64,000 nucleotides of DNA from Cryptomeria japonica (GCF_030272615.1 NC_081415.1:509795373-509859372), one strand, 5' to 3'; shown: positions 44,903 through 56,946, numbered from the stretch's first letter. Translations and numbers: made by a program. The notes: a model not told the origin generated them from the letters alone.

Positions 44903-45889
44903 GATGAAATGAAATGAATCTCAACTTAAATATTGAATACTGTTTCTTATTATAATAACACAAAAACGGGTATTTTTTTTACATGATTTATAAAGAATAT
45001 TAATAAAAGATATTAAATAAATTAAAAAATATATAAATTCTTAATTAATATCAATAAATCTGTTTATATTTTTAGTACAAAAATTTCATTAAAAACATGC
45101 TTTGTCATCTATAATAGTCTATTAAATATCATGATATTGATTATCTTTGGACAAGCTTGAACCTTTGTCATGCATTTATGTACAAATGTCACAACCAAAC
45201 TCTATTCCTAGCTAGTTTTTAACACATTATGTTGTTTGAGAAAATGATAGACTACAAACTGAAAAAAGAAAGCAAGTTGAAATTAGAAATGATTACCTTA
45301 GATTTAAGTTTTTAATCTGAAAATTAAAAAAATGAAACACCTACCTCACTGAACTAGCTCATCTTCTACCATAACTCAAACTTTAAGCCTTTAGCTCACA
45401 ATGACAAATCAAATGTGTATATTTTTTTAACTCAAGGCTGCCTGCTGCTGCAATGTAGTTTGCTGTTGTTTTATGTTATTTTAAATAATGACAAAAAATA
45501 TATTAAACTATAACTTTGCAGCAGCATAAAACATTTGTTTTAAACCTTTGACCAATAGGCAAACATAGTTAACTTAAAATGTAGGCATTGAAATTGGTTG
45601 ACTTAAGTCACAAATCAGTTCTTGATGATTCTTAGAAGTTTTAAAAGTAGGTATTGCAAGAAAACATAAAAACCAAAACCATTTTATAGAGATTGCAGCC
45701 TCCAAAAAAACAGCTCGGATTTAAGAAACAAAAGTTTGTCCATGTTTCGTATTACAAAAACTTCATGCTTATCTTAAAATCTATCTATCTAAATGGTGAA
45801 CATCACTTATCAACACATAACTACAACATTAAAATGTTTTTGCAAATCTGATTCTTGATCTTGGACACATTGCACACCAATTGCTGGTA
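44903..45889. other. AT-rich spacer
   Basis: No gene or clear element end is visible. It probably continues the AT-rich sequence of 32254-32758, from which it was separated by the LINE, and then passes into the 5' flank of the hAT remnant. Confidence 0.4.
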
Positions 45890-46829
45890 GCATGAAGGTT
45901 AAATGCAAATGGTGTCTAAATGAAATCAGTGGTGGCATTTATCGTTTCAAATGGCATTTGTCAAAAGAGCGAGGAAATAATACTGAGATAGGAAAAGAAT
46001 GCCCTAGAGATGTCTCGTATTAAGCAAAGCAATCTCTTGATGGGATTGATTAGAGTAAGGCCAAAAAGGCAAGAACTAGGGTTGAAATAGGTTCTAGATC
46101 TACAGATGCTAGGAGGAACCGTTTGGGTGAGGAGGGTGGTGAAGATGGAGATTTTAGGGAATCTAGGGCAACACCTTCTTCTACAGTACATGGACCAAAC
46201 ACAGGTGGAGGAAACATTCATGATTTCGTCCAACCTCATACTACACCAGGATTACAAACCACTTTGGAGAGTACACAAGATGGAGGAAAACTGTCCATGA
46301 ATAAGAAAAGAAAGCAATTGGTAATTTTTGGTACACCTCTAGCATCGAATTCAATACTTATAGATCTCCATATTGGCAACTTATGGCAGATGCTATTGCA
46401 TATGCAGGTCTAGGGTTTAAAGCCCCATCTTATGAGTGTTTGAGGGTTGTTATGCTCAAAGATGCAGTACGGGATGTTGAAGATGTTGTTAAAGAGCATC
46501 AGTCATAGTGAGCTATCAATGGTTCCAACATTATGTCAGATGGATGGATAGATAGAAGGAACCGAACCCTCATTAACTTCCTTGTCTCTTATGAGATTGG
46601 CATGTTTATTTCAAATTTGTGGATGCATTTGATATAATCAAATCTGCAAATGCATTGTAGTTATGGAAGTAGGGCCACAAAATGTGGTTCAATTTATCAC
46701 AGACAATGTTGATACTTGTGTTGTTGCTAGGAGACTTCTAACAAATAAATACCCCTCTATGTTTTTTACACCATGTCTAGCACATTGACTTGATCTAACC
46801 CTAGAGGACATTGGAAAAATTAAATGGGT

Positions 46830-46834
46830 TAAGG
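46830..46834 (+). repeat. Left TSD of the solo LTR in the hAT remnant
   Basis: TAAGG is repeated at 48801-48805, and excising the LTR restores the transposase codons. Confidence 0.92.
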
Positions 46835-47651
46835 TGTCATGTCCCCTCCTGGATCGTTATATATATACGGAGAGAAAGGGAGAGACCCTAAATGAAGAAA
46901 TTATTACTATTAATTAATATAATAATTACCAATGAATGATTATTTAAATTTCATTAATTAAATATTATTTATGATTTAAATATTATATAGTATCAACATA
47001 ATCTATTTATTTAATAATAAATAATAATACAATTAAAGTACAAAGAGGATATAAATAATACAATTAAAGAGGATATTATATATTAGCAATACGTATGACA
47101 GTCATATATAATATCATATATAGTGGCAGACTAGATCTGACACATGTCAGATCTGTCTACCTTTACAGCCATTAGATAGACTAATAATTAGTGTCTAGGC
47201 AATGGTAGTGTTAATAAATATAATAGGTAATATTATTTGATTCATATATATAAATATATATGTTTTCGCTTATCAATGAATATAACCTAAATGTAGCAAT
47301 TAAATTATTAATTAATAAATGTTTATTTATTAATTTAATGTATTTAATTCGAATATGAAATAAATGTAACAATTATTATTAATTAATTAATCAATGTTTA
47401 TTTAATATTATTATCAATTAATTAATATTCATTTATTAATATCTAAAACTATGATTAATTAATTAATATTTATCATCTAAAAGAATAACGGAGAACCAAA
47501 GTAATCACTTTAATAGTCAACGATTTATTAAGGAAAAGAAATACATCTATGAGTTGAATAGAGATATATAACAAAGATTAATTAAAAAGTATTAAGGAAA
47601 AGGCAGGTTACATTGAAAAGTCACAACCTTTCTATGAAAGGTTATATGAAG

Positions 47652-47740
47652 GATATAAGGAGGGAAAGCAGAGCAGCCAACGGTAAGGGGGAGGAAGGGC
47701 AGCAAGCACAGATCTGACACGACTGCTGCGGATAGGTAAC
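47652..47740 (+). promoter_or_regulatory. LTR promoter core and leader of copy P
   Basis: GATATAAGGAGGGAAAGC corresponds to GATATAAGAAGGGAATAAG in the minus-strand copy (about 55216-55233) and to GGTATTTAGGGAGGGCAA in the third copy (about 62196-62213). About 75 bp downstream, GGATAG|GTAACT ends the leader block. Confidence 0.5.
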
Positions 47741-48219
47741 TAAGGAATAAATATTGTTATATGTTAATGCTTACTTCTGTGTGTATTAATGGATATAAAT
47801 TAATATTATAATATATACATTAATGAATGACTATTCTAATAGTTAGGTAATGAAGGAAATTAATGTTAATAAATGTAATTAATGTATATGTAATATTTAT
47901 GATAATGAATACTTTAATGAACACATTAATGAATGGTTTTCAGATATCAAGGAATAAGTATAAACTGTATGTTAATGAATTTGTACTAACATACGTAATG
48001 AATATATATGTCAATGCCTAGTAGGAATATATGTTAGGAACGAAATGTGAATATTGGTTTTTGAACATTTTAAGGAATATAGGTAGAGAATACATGTTAA
48101 ATCAGGTATTTTTACATATGGATTATGGAATAGGAAAATAGTAATAAAAGGCAAAAAGTATTATAAATGTAATCACATGTTGGAGACTATAGGGAGGCAA
48201 CTCCCTTAGTCTAAGGGAG

Positions 48220-48236
48220 GGGATTATGATAATCCC
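48220..48236 (+). other. Conserved palindrome GGGATTATGATAATCCC
   Basis: Eight-base arms with a single-base loop are identical (or reverse-complement identical) at 54688-54704 and 62738-62754. The loop base and flanks are also conserved in all three LTRs. Confidence 0.75.
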
Positions 48237-48278
48237 TAGGGCAGTATATATACTGAATACCTATATGCATATGTATGG

Positions 48279-48599
48279 CTTGGTTCATTAAGTTCACCAA
48301 GAAGAGACGGATCTGGCCGGTCCCCTCTGAGAACTTGGGTGATGAGGTGCATCACCCAAGGCAAGGAATGAACATAGGGTCCTCCTTGGATGGCTTGAGT
48401 GTATGAAATTACACCCAAGACAGGAATCGAATTAACCTTCGACTTCCTGGAGGGCTTGGATGTAAGAAATTACATTCAAGACAGGAGTCGAATTCACCTT
48501 CGACTTCCTGGAGGGCTTGGATTTAAGAAATTACATTCGAGACAGGAGTCGAATTCACCTTCGACTTCCTGGAGGGCTTGGAACCAAGATGGGTTCCAA
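48279..48599 (+). repeat. Array of CTTGG…CCAAG stem-loops, copy P
   Basis: Six hairpins start at 48279, 48334, 48394, 48455, 48516 and 48577. Each is 23-27 nt with arms of 8-11 bases around a 4-6 base loop. The 48334 stem is perfect (CTTGGGTGATG / CATCACCCAAG). The third to fifth lie in a tandem repeat with a 61-bp period, so a single hairpin plus its linker (CAGGAGTCGAATTCACCTTC) was amplified. Confidence 0.8.
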
Positions 48600-50165
48600 A
48601 AAGGCGAGCCTCACGGTCGCCTAAGGACATATCTTCGTATGGCATTCGTATCCTTTTTATTAGGTAAGAATTGTGATTAGTGTTGATTAAGTATTTTAAA
48701 AGTTAAATTGCAAGTTAGATTAATTATTTATATATATATTTGTTGTATTCTAACAATCTGTTTTACAAGACAGTGATCTCTAACTAGTAGGGACAGTACA
48801 TAAGGAGGCATTACAGAAGGCTCACAAGTTTACCAAATTTATTTATAATGACAAGAGGATTTTGGCTATAATGTGCTCTATCACAGGAGGCAAGGAGCTA
48901 GTTCAGCTAGGGGTGACTAGATTTGCAACACACTTCCTTGCATTATACAAACTATGTGAGCAAAAAAATAATTTTAGGTGAATGTTTGTTTTAGCTGAGT
49001 GGATGGAATCTGGTTTTAGAAATCATTTGAATGACGTAGCAGTGGCAGAGTACATGTATTCTACCAGTTTTTGGGAGTCAATTGAACGAATTGTAGAATT
49101 TTCAGAGCCTCTGGTAAAAGTCTTGAGACTAGTGGATGGGGAAAAATTCCCCATGGAATATTTGTATGAGGCCATGGATAGGGCCAAGGAGGTGATGAGG
49201 AGTAGGCTAGCAAATAACAGGGAGAGGTATATGCCATTGTGGGACATAATTGATAGGAGATGGGATGGACTGATGCACACTCCTCTCCATGTTAAAGGAT
49301 ACTTTCTCAATCCATCGTTATTCTACAAGACTTTATTTATGGAAATTGATATTGAGATCAAACAAGGCTTCTTCAAGTTTATGGACAAAATGTTTCCAAA
49401 TTAGGATAAATTTAATGCAGCTATGTCAGAGTTGGAAATGTAGAAGCAAGCTAATGGTTTTCTCTCTTCTAGGGCAGCCATGGAAGGTAGAAGGACTTTC
49501 CAACCAGGTAGACTCATTAAACTTTTGACACTCTTTATTTTGCCAACCTGGTCATTAAATTTATTAAGAATTTAAGATATTCTAACAATATCATCTCCAT
49601 ATAATGTGTTTTTGAGCTCAATGGTGGGCTTGTTTTGGTGATGAATTACCAAAAACTTAGCTAGATGGCGATGTGCATTTTGTCCCAACTGTTTCAATGC
49701 GCATTTTGTCCCTACTGTGCATCTCATCCACTTTTGAGCGTATTTGGTGTGTTTTTGAACACATACATTCCAAGAAATGCAACCGCCTATCACAACAATG
49801 GATGAATGACTTGGTGTTTGTTCACCACAACCTCCTCCTGAAGCTAGAGAAAGGTCAAGGTAAGAATATTAAAATTTACTTGCAATTAGTTGAAATTTTA
49901 TTCATTGTTTTTCTCAGTTGTAAGGTAAAGGCTAATTTATGCATGGGTTTTAAAAATAGGAACTATTGAGGAAGACAAGCCAATTGACCCCGACGAGGTA
50001 GATCTAGAGTTTGAGTGGATTGCTGCTAATGATGATGTTAGTTCGTTTGAGCCTGAGGATTTAGAGATCATGGGGATGGCCAATATGGATATTGAATGGG
50101 TTGATCGAATTAGGACAAACTTTGACTTAGGAACTTCATCATCCCTAGGGCATGCTGCCCTCTAG

Positions 50166-50475
50166 CATGTTATTGGCTACATTTGTTTTTTGGAACTTTG
50201 TACTTAGTTTATAGGTTGACTTTGTACAAAATCACAAACTATATTGTTATTGACATTTTGACAACTATTAGCATCCGATTATTATTTATGTTGCGGTATA
50301 TTTTGTGCATGTACTACTCAGCAATATAAATTTATATTTGAAAATCTATTTTCTATAATTGATGTGTTGGACTCTCTATTTTATTTGCTTACAATATCTC
50401 TATGCTATGGAAATGCCCTTAAATACAAAAAAAAGTAGTTTTTGATTGTTTTTCTGCCATTTTTTATGTTTTTTT
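50166..50475. other. AT-rich 3' flank of the hAT remnant
   Basis: No gene is visible. It probably represents the 3' UTR and subterminal sequence of the hAT remnant. Confidence 0.4.
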
Positions 50476-50869
50476 CTATGTTACTCCAGGTTTCTGGGAC
50501 AGGGATGATAGGGGATGGGGGTACGTGTTTCCGAGACGATTTGTTTTGGCCAATTTTGGGGACGGCTAGGGGATGGCAAAAGGGATGACTATATAAAAAT
50601 AGGGAAATTTAAAATACTCATGAAAACATGGATAAAGCATGCACATATACATTATAGAACCTTAACATATAAGAACTTGTGGAGTTCTTAAGCCAAATTT
50701 GTGTTAAATTGAGAGTCAAAGTCAAATTGCTTATAGAATTCATTGTCAAAATTCACTATCAATATGCAAAATTTATCGGAACGTCCCCTAGGAGTCCCTT
50801 GTCTCTGGGACGTCCTCAAGATAGGGACACCTGAAAAAAAAACCGGGGACACATCCCTGGGTAACATAG
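50476..50869 (-). mobile_element. MITE-like element, complete copy 2
   Basis: The 394-bp segment has inverted termini CTATGTTACTCCAGG and, from the other end, CTATGTTACCCAGGG. It is collinear in inverted orientation with 5013-5390. Both ends carry GGGGAC/GTCCCC-type words. The flanking 8-mers do not match, so no TSD can be shown, and the left flank is a T run. It has no coding capacity. Confidence 0.6.
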
Positions 50870-51381
50870 GCCTTTCGCAAATCCGATTTTTTCTCGATTT
50901 TTTCAAAAAATCTTATACTTTTGTTTTGTCGATTAATTCCCCAAACGATTAATACTGATTTGACTAAAACTATGTACATATGGGTTTGGATGCAAAAGAA
51001 ATTCCATTTGATAATTATTAACATGTTGATTAAATCTTGATCTTTAGAGTATTTTGATTGAGAGTCTAGCTACATTTGCCCAGTGCATTGGAAATATCTA
51101 ATTTGCTCAACAAACCTAGTTTTATGTCATGAGAGGAGAAGGTGGATAAGTTCTTGAACATCTTATCTATTATCTAAAAGAGAACTCATATGCTCAAACT
51201 CAAGTTGGACTCAATAGACCTTTTTTTTTTTAAATTGACACTTTTGCCTATCGAAACAGTTTCCCACAATTTTTTAGTTTCTTTTGATAAATTTTGTAAT
51301 TGTATTTTGCATAAAAATTTTGCTTTTTTAAGTTGCTTAGATTTTACCAATTTTTTTTGGTCTGAAAAGTCCAAGTGATGT
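50870..51381. other. Unassigned AT-rich sequence
   Basis: No gene is supported. Complementary open frames at 51186-51378 are AT-rich chance frames. It may be the 5' flank of the hAT fragment that follows. Confidence 0.4.
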
Positions 51382-51972
51382 TTGAGAATGCAAATTATGG
51401 CTAGAGTTAATGCACACCTCCTTCACAACCAAGATAAACATGTAGAGGAATGCGGCGCTTTGTCAATCAAACAAAGAGCTGAAATAAATAAATTGTGGGG
51501 TTGTGTAGAAAAACTACATGCAACTACTACCATGTCGTTGAAGGGCAATACTAGTACTTTCCAAAAGCCACAATTTCATTTTTTTCCATCTAGTTTAGGG
51601 GTAGTAGAGCCTAAGGGGAAACAAAAGGTGACTCATGATGCTCCAAGCCCAGTGGTAAAATTATTCATTGTGCAAATAAAAGATGAGTGATGACGTCATT
51701 TGCAAATTCCTCTTAGTCAATGGCATTCCATTCCATGCAGTTTTCTCTCCTTATTATAAGGATGTTGTGCTAAAGATAATAAGAATAGGGTTTTCATATT
51801 TTCCAATAGGGGAGACAAAATTGAACACATTAATCTTGGATAAGAACTATTTTAAGATGAATGTTCTAATGGAGAAAATGAAGGCCACTTGGGTCACTAG
51901 TAGATGCAACATAGTCATGAATAGGTGGATGGATATCAGCAACCATGAACTCATCAACATCATTGCCACAAG
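51382..51972 (+). pseudogene. 5' fragment of another hAT transposase
   Basis: Two overlapping frames encode the N-terminal linker (…ALSIKQRAEINKLWG…) and the start of the DUF659 region (VICKFLLVNGIPFHAVFSPY, then VTSRCNIVMNRWMDISNHEL). The latter corresponds to the SDGW…LIN box with Asp-Gly replaced by Asn-Arg. A frameshift at about 51690 separates them. The gene is cut off at 51972 by an LTR and its remainder is not found in the window. Confidence 0.7.
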
Positions 51973-53150
51973 TGTAATGTTCCCTTAATTAGAATCTTAT
52001 GGTTTTGGAACTGGTTACTTAGAACTTCAATTCCAAAAGGCTTCTTTCTACTAAATAACTTAGATTGTTTACCAAACTTGTATAAGGATGATGATTCCTA
52101 TGCTCAACTAACTGTATACGCCTTACTTGTGGAACTGATATGCATATGGGATGTAATTGCAATGAATTATTGATATATAGAATAGATCTGAATATGCTGA
52201 AATGTTTTGAATGCAATATAACCTGATGTACAAGATATGACTTGTCTTTTCTATATGAAGCTTATATTATGCAAGATTAATAGATTATATCAATATTGAT
52301 GTATGGAACAATTGCTATCACTGATATCTTCTTGAAATATATGTAAAGTATTTTGTCAAATAATTCTCTCACGTATAATACTCTGTAAGTCTGTTCATGT
52401 ATCTCCACCTTTTCCACACTTTCCTTACTTCACTTTATATCCTTCTGCCTTCCTGAAGAGATGCATCCTTTGTAAGAGTGATATCCACTTAGAAAGGTAG
52501 TGGATTTCAATTCAAAAACTAATCGTTGTCTTGTGGAAATTATTCCGTTTCCTTGATCGCTTTCTAGTATTTAACAGACTGCAGCCTTAATATAATGTCT
52601 CATAATTATTGTTGCTTCTTTACCATTAATGAATCTGAATACTTGTAGTACTTTTAATCTTCTTTTTCTTTGATTGTTCATGAAGTCTGCTTGAGCAACA
52701 TGAAGGAAACTCGCCATTCTTGAAGAAGGATCGCTCCACATACCATAGACTGACTTGCTAATATAAATCGCTACAAATTGTTATTGCTTTATTCATGCCC
52801 TTAGCAATGATTATTCATTGTCTTGTCTTTTCTAAAATAACTTCAATCTCTACTAATGAAGTCAATCCTAGTATCATAGGATGCGAACATGCCCAATATT
52901 GACATCCCTATCTTCCTTTTCTCTGTAGTCAGACTTGCTAAAAATATGAAGCCGGTAATATATTCAGACTTATAGTCGCTGATCATGTTAATTTCGCATC
53001 ATACTTTAATTATTCATTAACTTTTGTACTTGCCCCTAATCATTCTTAGTGATGTATCAATAATGTGTCTTCCTTGGTTTATATCTTTTTTGATCTTCGA
53101 TATTCATAGGAGACTAGGTGGTGACAGTGTCTGAATGTTCTGGTAAAAAC
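51973..53150 (+). repeat. LTR inserted in the hAT fragment (far end unclear)
   Basis: It starts TGTAATGTTCCC directly after the interrupted codons and resembles the 7545-9193 LTR in its first part (a block with GGCTTCTTTCTACTAAATAACT). The far terminus and second TSD (acaag expected) are not seen, because copia sequence follows near 53150. The orientation is uncertain. No gene is present. Confidence 0.5.
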
Positions 53151-53303
53151 TTATGAATTAATGAAATGATGAAACGATCATTTAAAGAATAACATAAACG
53201 ATGTTTCTATAACAATACAATCATAAAATAGAAACTAACTAAAATGTACATTATGTTACAATATTGACAATTAGTAATAAATAATAAAGATATTATTCTA
53301 ATA
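53150..53303 (-). repeat. 3' LTR remnant of the second copia copy
   Basis: On the minus strand the PPT (ATTAAGGGAGGG) is followed by TATTAGAATAATA, the copia LTR start. The first tens of bases match the 200-bp LTRs at 15867 and 31547, after which similarity fades. The outer end is not defined. Confidence 0.6.
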
Positions 53304-53417
53304 CCCTCCCTTAATGGTCAATCTATCAAGTACACCAAGTTGCCCCCTAAATTTTACAAACTTGTCCAGGCCCAGAGACTTGGTGAGCATATCTGCTGTT
53401 TGATTCGTCATCGAAAC
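53304..53417 (-). pseudogene. copia copy 2: end of RNase H and PPT
   Basis: The segment encodes the final RNase H stretch (…TADMLTKSLGLDKFVKF…LTIKGGY), equivalent to SADIFTKPLSPDKF in copy 1, and then the PPT. The frame was joined to 56947 before the LTR inserted. Confidence 0.75.
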
Positions 53418-54193
53418 TGTCATGCCCCCCACCCTAAAGGCAGAATGAAAAGGGAATCAATACTTAGAAAATCATCTAAATAAGAAGACTAAACAATTTT
53501 CTATAGGGGTATTAGACAGAAAGACACTGATCCGGAAGGCCAGAGATAAAACAATCCACATACACAAGATATGTCAACCATCCATGAAGGAATGAAGGCT
53601 TGCAAGAATAAAGTACCGGAACACTCCTTTATCACCATCCAAAGGAATCCAATATGATTACTCAAATGAGGAAATACTGAAACCGATTCATAATACTCTC
53701 TTGCTGCCATAAATATCAAGTGTCCATCTTGGGCAATAATAAGTGCACCTTGGTTATCATCTACAAAAAATACATCATTATAAGACTCGAGAGAATGCGA
53801 TATTATTAAGGTGATAATTGTATCGACATATCCTACAGCCAAAAGAAAGTAGTCAACAATATATATTGATATATCAAAAAAAGGTCAGCAAGCATATCTA
53901 AATCGTTCATTGAACCAAGGAGATTATCATGTCGTCCCCAATTAATCATAAAACAATCAGTGGTATCAAAATGATAATTAGATATCGAAGATCTTATGAC
54001 AGCGATTGGCCAAATCGAAACTTGAGGAAATGTAAACATCAAACTTGTATGAATCGATCAAGTGATTACCGATTTCATAATCGATAAGGAAGGGTAAGTA
54101 TGGTATGATCAATTGCATTAAATAAATAATATCGGCTAAGGTAACAAATGCGATGGGAATAATTAAAGACTACTATTAGTTAAGACTTAATGT

Positions 54194-54198
54194 AAATT
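54194..54198 (+). repeat. Left TSD of the inner solo LTR
   Basis: AAATT is repeated at 56478-56482 and defines the inner insertion. Confidence 0.88.
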
Positions 54199-56477
54199 TG
54201 TAATGTCCCTACTAGTTAGAGATTACTGTCCTGCAAAACAGATTGTTAGAATACAACATATAAATATATATATAAACCATTTTTAATTTGCAATCTATTT
54301 TTAATACTTAATTAACATAATCATAATTTTTATCTAATAAAAAGGATACGAATGCCATACGAAAGTATGTCCTTAGGCGGCCCTGAAGCTCGCCTTCTTG
54401 GAACCCCTTGGTTCCAAGATGTTCTTAGGCGGCCGTGAAGCTCGCCCTCTTGGAACCCCTTGGTTCCAAGCCCTCCAGGAAATCGAAGATGAGTTCGAAT
54501 CCTGTCTTGGGTGTAACCTCTTACACCCAAGCCATCCAAGGAAGACCCTTGTCTATTCCTTGCCTTGGGTGATGCCTTCATCATCCAAGTCCTCAGAGGG
54601 GATTGGCCAGATCCGTCTCTTCTTGGTTGAGTTTAATCAACCAAGCCATACATATGCATATCAGTGTTCAGTATAAATATTGCCCGAGGGATTATCATAA
54701 TCCCTCCCTTAGACTACGGGAGTTCCCCCCCTATAGCCTCCATCATGTAATCACATTTATAGTACATTTTTGCATTTAATTACTATTTTTCGTTCCACAA
54801 TCCACATTTACATATTCCTGATCTATATGTATTTCCTAACATATATTCATAAAAATGTTCATTATCCAATATTCACATTTGTTTCTTAACATATATTCCT
54901 ACTATTCATTGATATGTAGTAATTACTTATGTTCATACATATTCCTTAACATCTGAAAATCATTCATTAACATATGTATTAAACTTGTTCATTACTATAT
55001 TCATTAAGATATGTATTAGACTGTTCATTACTATATTCATTGATATACGTATTAAGGTATTCATTATTTATATTCATCAACATATGTAATATCATGTTTA
55101 TTATATATATATATTTATCAACATGTATAATAAAATATTCATACAAAACTTACCTGTGCGTAACCTGCTGTTGTAGCTTTCTGACCTTCCTTCCTAACCA
55201 CGTAGCAGCCTTCTTATTCCCTTCTTATATCATATTCAATTCTATTATATAAATTATTGAAAACCATCTATTATATAATAATATGTATATTTATAATTTA
55301 TGCTTTTGTAAATATATATAAACATAATCTTATTGATAGAATGTCAAGTAAGTATATATATATATATATATATACATATTGCTGATATCAATATCATATA
55401 TAAATCTATTATTATTTTCTGATTTGAATATAAATAAATTAATAAATTAAATCATATTATCAAAATATTTATATATTACCTATTATATGAGTTATTAATA
55501 CCCATTGCCTACTATACTATACATAATGACTGTGAGGGCAGACAGATCTGACATGCGTCAGATCTGGTCTGCCACTGCATATGAAAATTGAGAATCATTG
55601 TCATACGTATTGCAGTCAATATTAATATTAGTATTAAATTCTGCCTGAAAACATTATCGGACTTTATAGATTAAGCATACGTATTAAGCCATTCCCTTGC
55701 ATACCACCAAGAATAAGGATGTTACTGCCTATAATCTAATAACAGTTTTCATATGATCTGATCGATGGCACAAACTCTATATCCCCTTCAAACTGAATTT
55801 ACAATAATAATATATATGTCATATCTTAACTCCAAACAAAAAACACAACCATTCACTAAACCCCTACGTGAATGGTCACGCATTCTTAGATACCGATTAG
55901 TAAATATTAGTAATAACTGCCATTACAACTTTCTTAATTTAAATCAGTGCCTTCTTATTTAATGGAAATAATAATAACCCGAACTTTTACAAAGTAAGTC
56001 TTTGATTTCATTATTATTAATGTTATCGAAACTTCTTTATAGTAATCTTTAATTACTAATCCCCTCCTTATCTTCCGTTAAAAATAGTCAATGTATTTCT
56101 TGGCCACGTCAAAGATTCTTAGTGAGTCAGTTGTGTAAGACATATATGCATCGTTTCCTATGGCTGCTCTTAATCGGTGTTTAACTAAACCGATTTATAA
56201 GGAATCGTATCTCTTAATATATTCGATTCATTTACAAATATATTACTATTAATAATTTCAATATTAATTATAGTAATCTGCTAGAATGACAATGATAAAT
56301 AATCTTCATATTTAATAATATATATAAATTATGTTTATAATATTAATTTATATTAATTAAATAATAATATTTAATAAATAAATTTCAAATAATCATTCGT
56401 TGTTAATTATTATATTAATTAATAATAATAATTGCTTCATTTAGGATATATATAACGATCAAGGAGGGGACATGACA
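54199..56477 (-). repeat. Solo LTR (2279 bp), hairpin-array family, copy M
   Basis: On the minus strand it begins TGTCATGTCCCC and ends GGGACATTACA, and it is the same family as 46835-48800. TATA lies at about 55226-55232 and a donor-like CAG|GTAAGT at 55148-55156, both on the minus strand. The hairpin array is at 54397-54645. Confidence 0.9.
54397..54645 (-). repeat. Array of CTTGG…CCAAG stem-loops, copy M
   Basis: Five hairpins lie at 54397-54418, 54449-54470, 54506-54531, 54564-54589 and 54622-54645. The first two are a tandem duplicate (52-bp spacing) of the CTTGGAACC / GGTTCCAAG module, which is single in the other LTRs. The 54506 stem is perfect over 11 bp. Confidence 0.8.
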
Positions 56478-56946
56478 AAATTCTTAATGATGGAGAGAAG
56501 AGACATGTCTCTCAGATCGCATCCATTCCTACCGTACAAGGTATAAGATGGGAATCGATCTCATTCTAAAGGGGGGCATATGGTGTTTTACAGTATCCTA
56601 TTTGTGTTTGCGCATTCAAGCATTATTGCCTTTGGCATAATCAGGTTGCGTATTCCAAAGCCACATTAGATATAGCATCAAGACATTACATATTTCTCAA
56701 ATATAAATTAGCAACATCAATTCGTCTTTCATCAACATAGGTGAAGGAGAAAGTTTAAAGATGTATTATCCACACAACGTTGATTATAATAGATTAAAGT
56801 GACACTAAAGGAATCAATATCTCTATATAGTTGTATTCAGACTATTTATTATATAACTCATAAACTAAATCTGATATTATAATCTATAGTAAGTTAAAAA
56901 TTAGACGTGTCTCTTACTAACCAATAATCCTAGAAGGGACATTACA

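Larger units (their letters stand above)
46835..48800 (+). repeat. Solo LTR (1966 bp), hairpin-array family, copy P
   Basis: It begins TGTCATGTCCCC and ends GGGACAGTACA, with an exact 5-bp TSD. The same family occurs at 54199-56477 (minus) and from 61200. In order it contains an AT-rich U3, a TATA box (GATATAAGG at 47652-47660), a leader block, a donor-like TAG|GTAACT near 47735, an AT-rich stretch, the hairpin array, and about 200 bp to the LTR end. It has no protein-coding gene. Confidence 0.9.
45890..50165 (+). pseudogene. Decayed hAT transposase gene, split by a solo LTR
   Basis: A BED finger opens the frame (KCKWCLNEISGGIYRFKWHL … ECP). After many changes the DUF659 core follows (TYRSPYWQLMADAI, MSDGWIDRRNRTLINFLV, VVQFITDNVDTCVVARRL). 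The frame is cut at IKWV by the solo LTR 46835-48800 and resumes exactly with KEALQKAHKF. Next come LVQLGVTRFATHFL, a helical region (140 open codons from 48982) and the dimerisation region near 49727-49870 (FEHIHSKKCNRLSQQWMNDLVFVHHNLLL). An acidic tail ends near 50165. Many stops show it is dead. Its terminal repeats were not identified. Confidence 0.85.
53418..56946 (+). repeat. Solo LTR in copia copy 2, itself interrupted
   Basis: It begins TGTCATGCCCCCC and ends GGGACATTACA. Without the nested LTR it is about 1245 bp. The flanks are gaaac and agaac, an imperfect match, so the TSD has mutated or the ends are slightly off. A CCTTTGGCATAATCAGGTTGCG block near 56630 links it to the LARD-like LTR at 7545-9193. 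Minus-strand open frames at 53501-54042 carry no known domain. Confidence 0.75.

Noticed and set aside
48399-48680. 93-codon open frame with repeating peptides, and a spaced repeat that could suggest a CRISPR array
   Set aside because: The repetition is the 61-bp tandem repeat of the LTR hairpin module. 61 is not a multiple of three, so the peptide changes frame from unit to unit. The units are direct copies without unique spacers, in a plant LTR.
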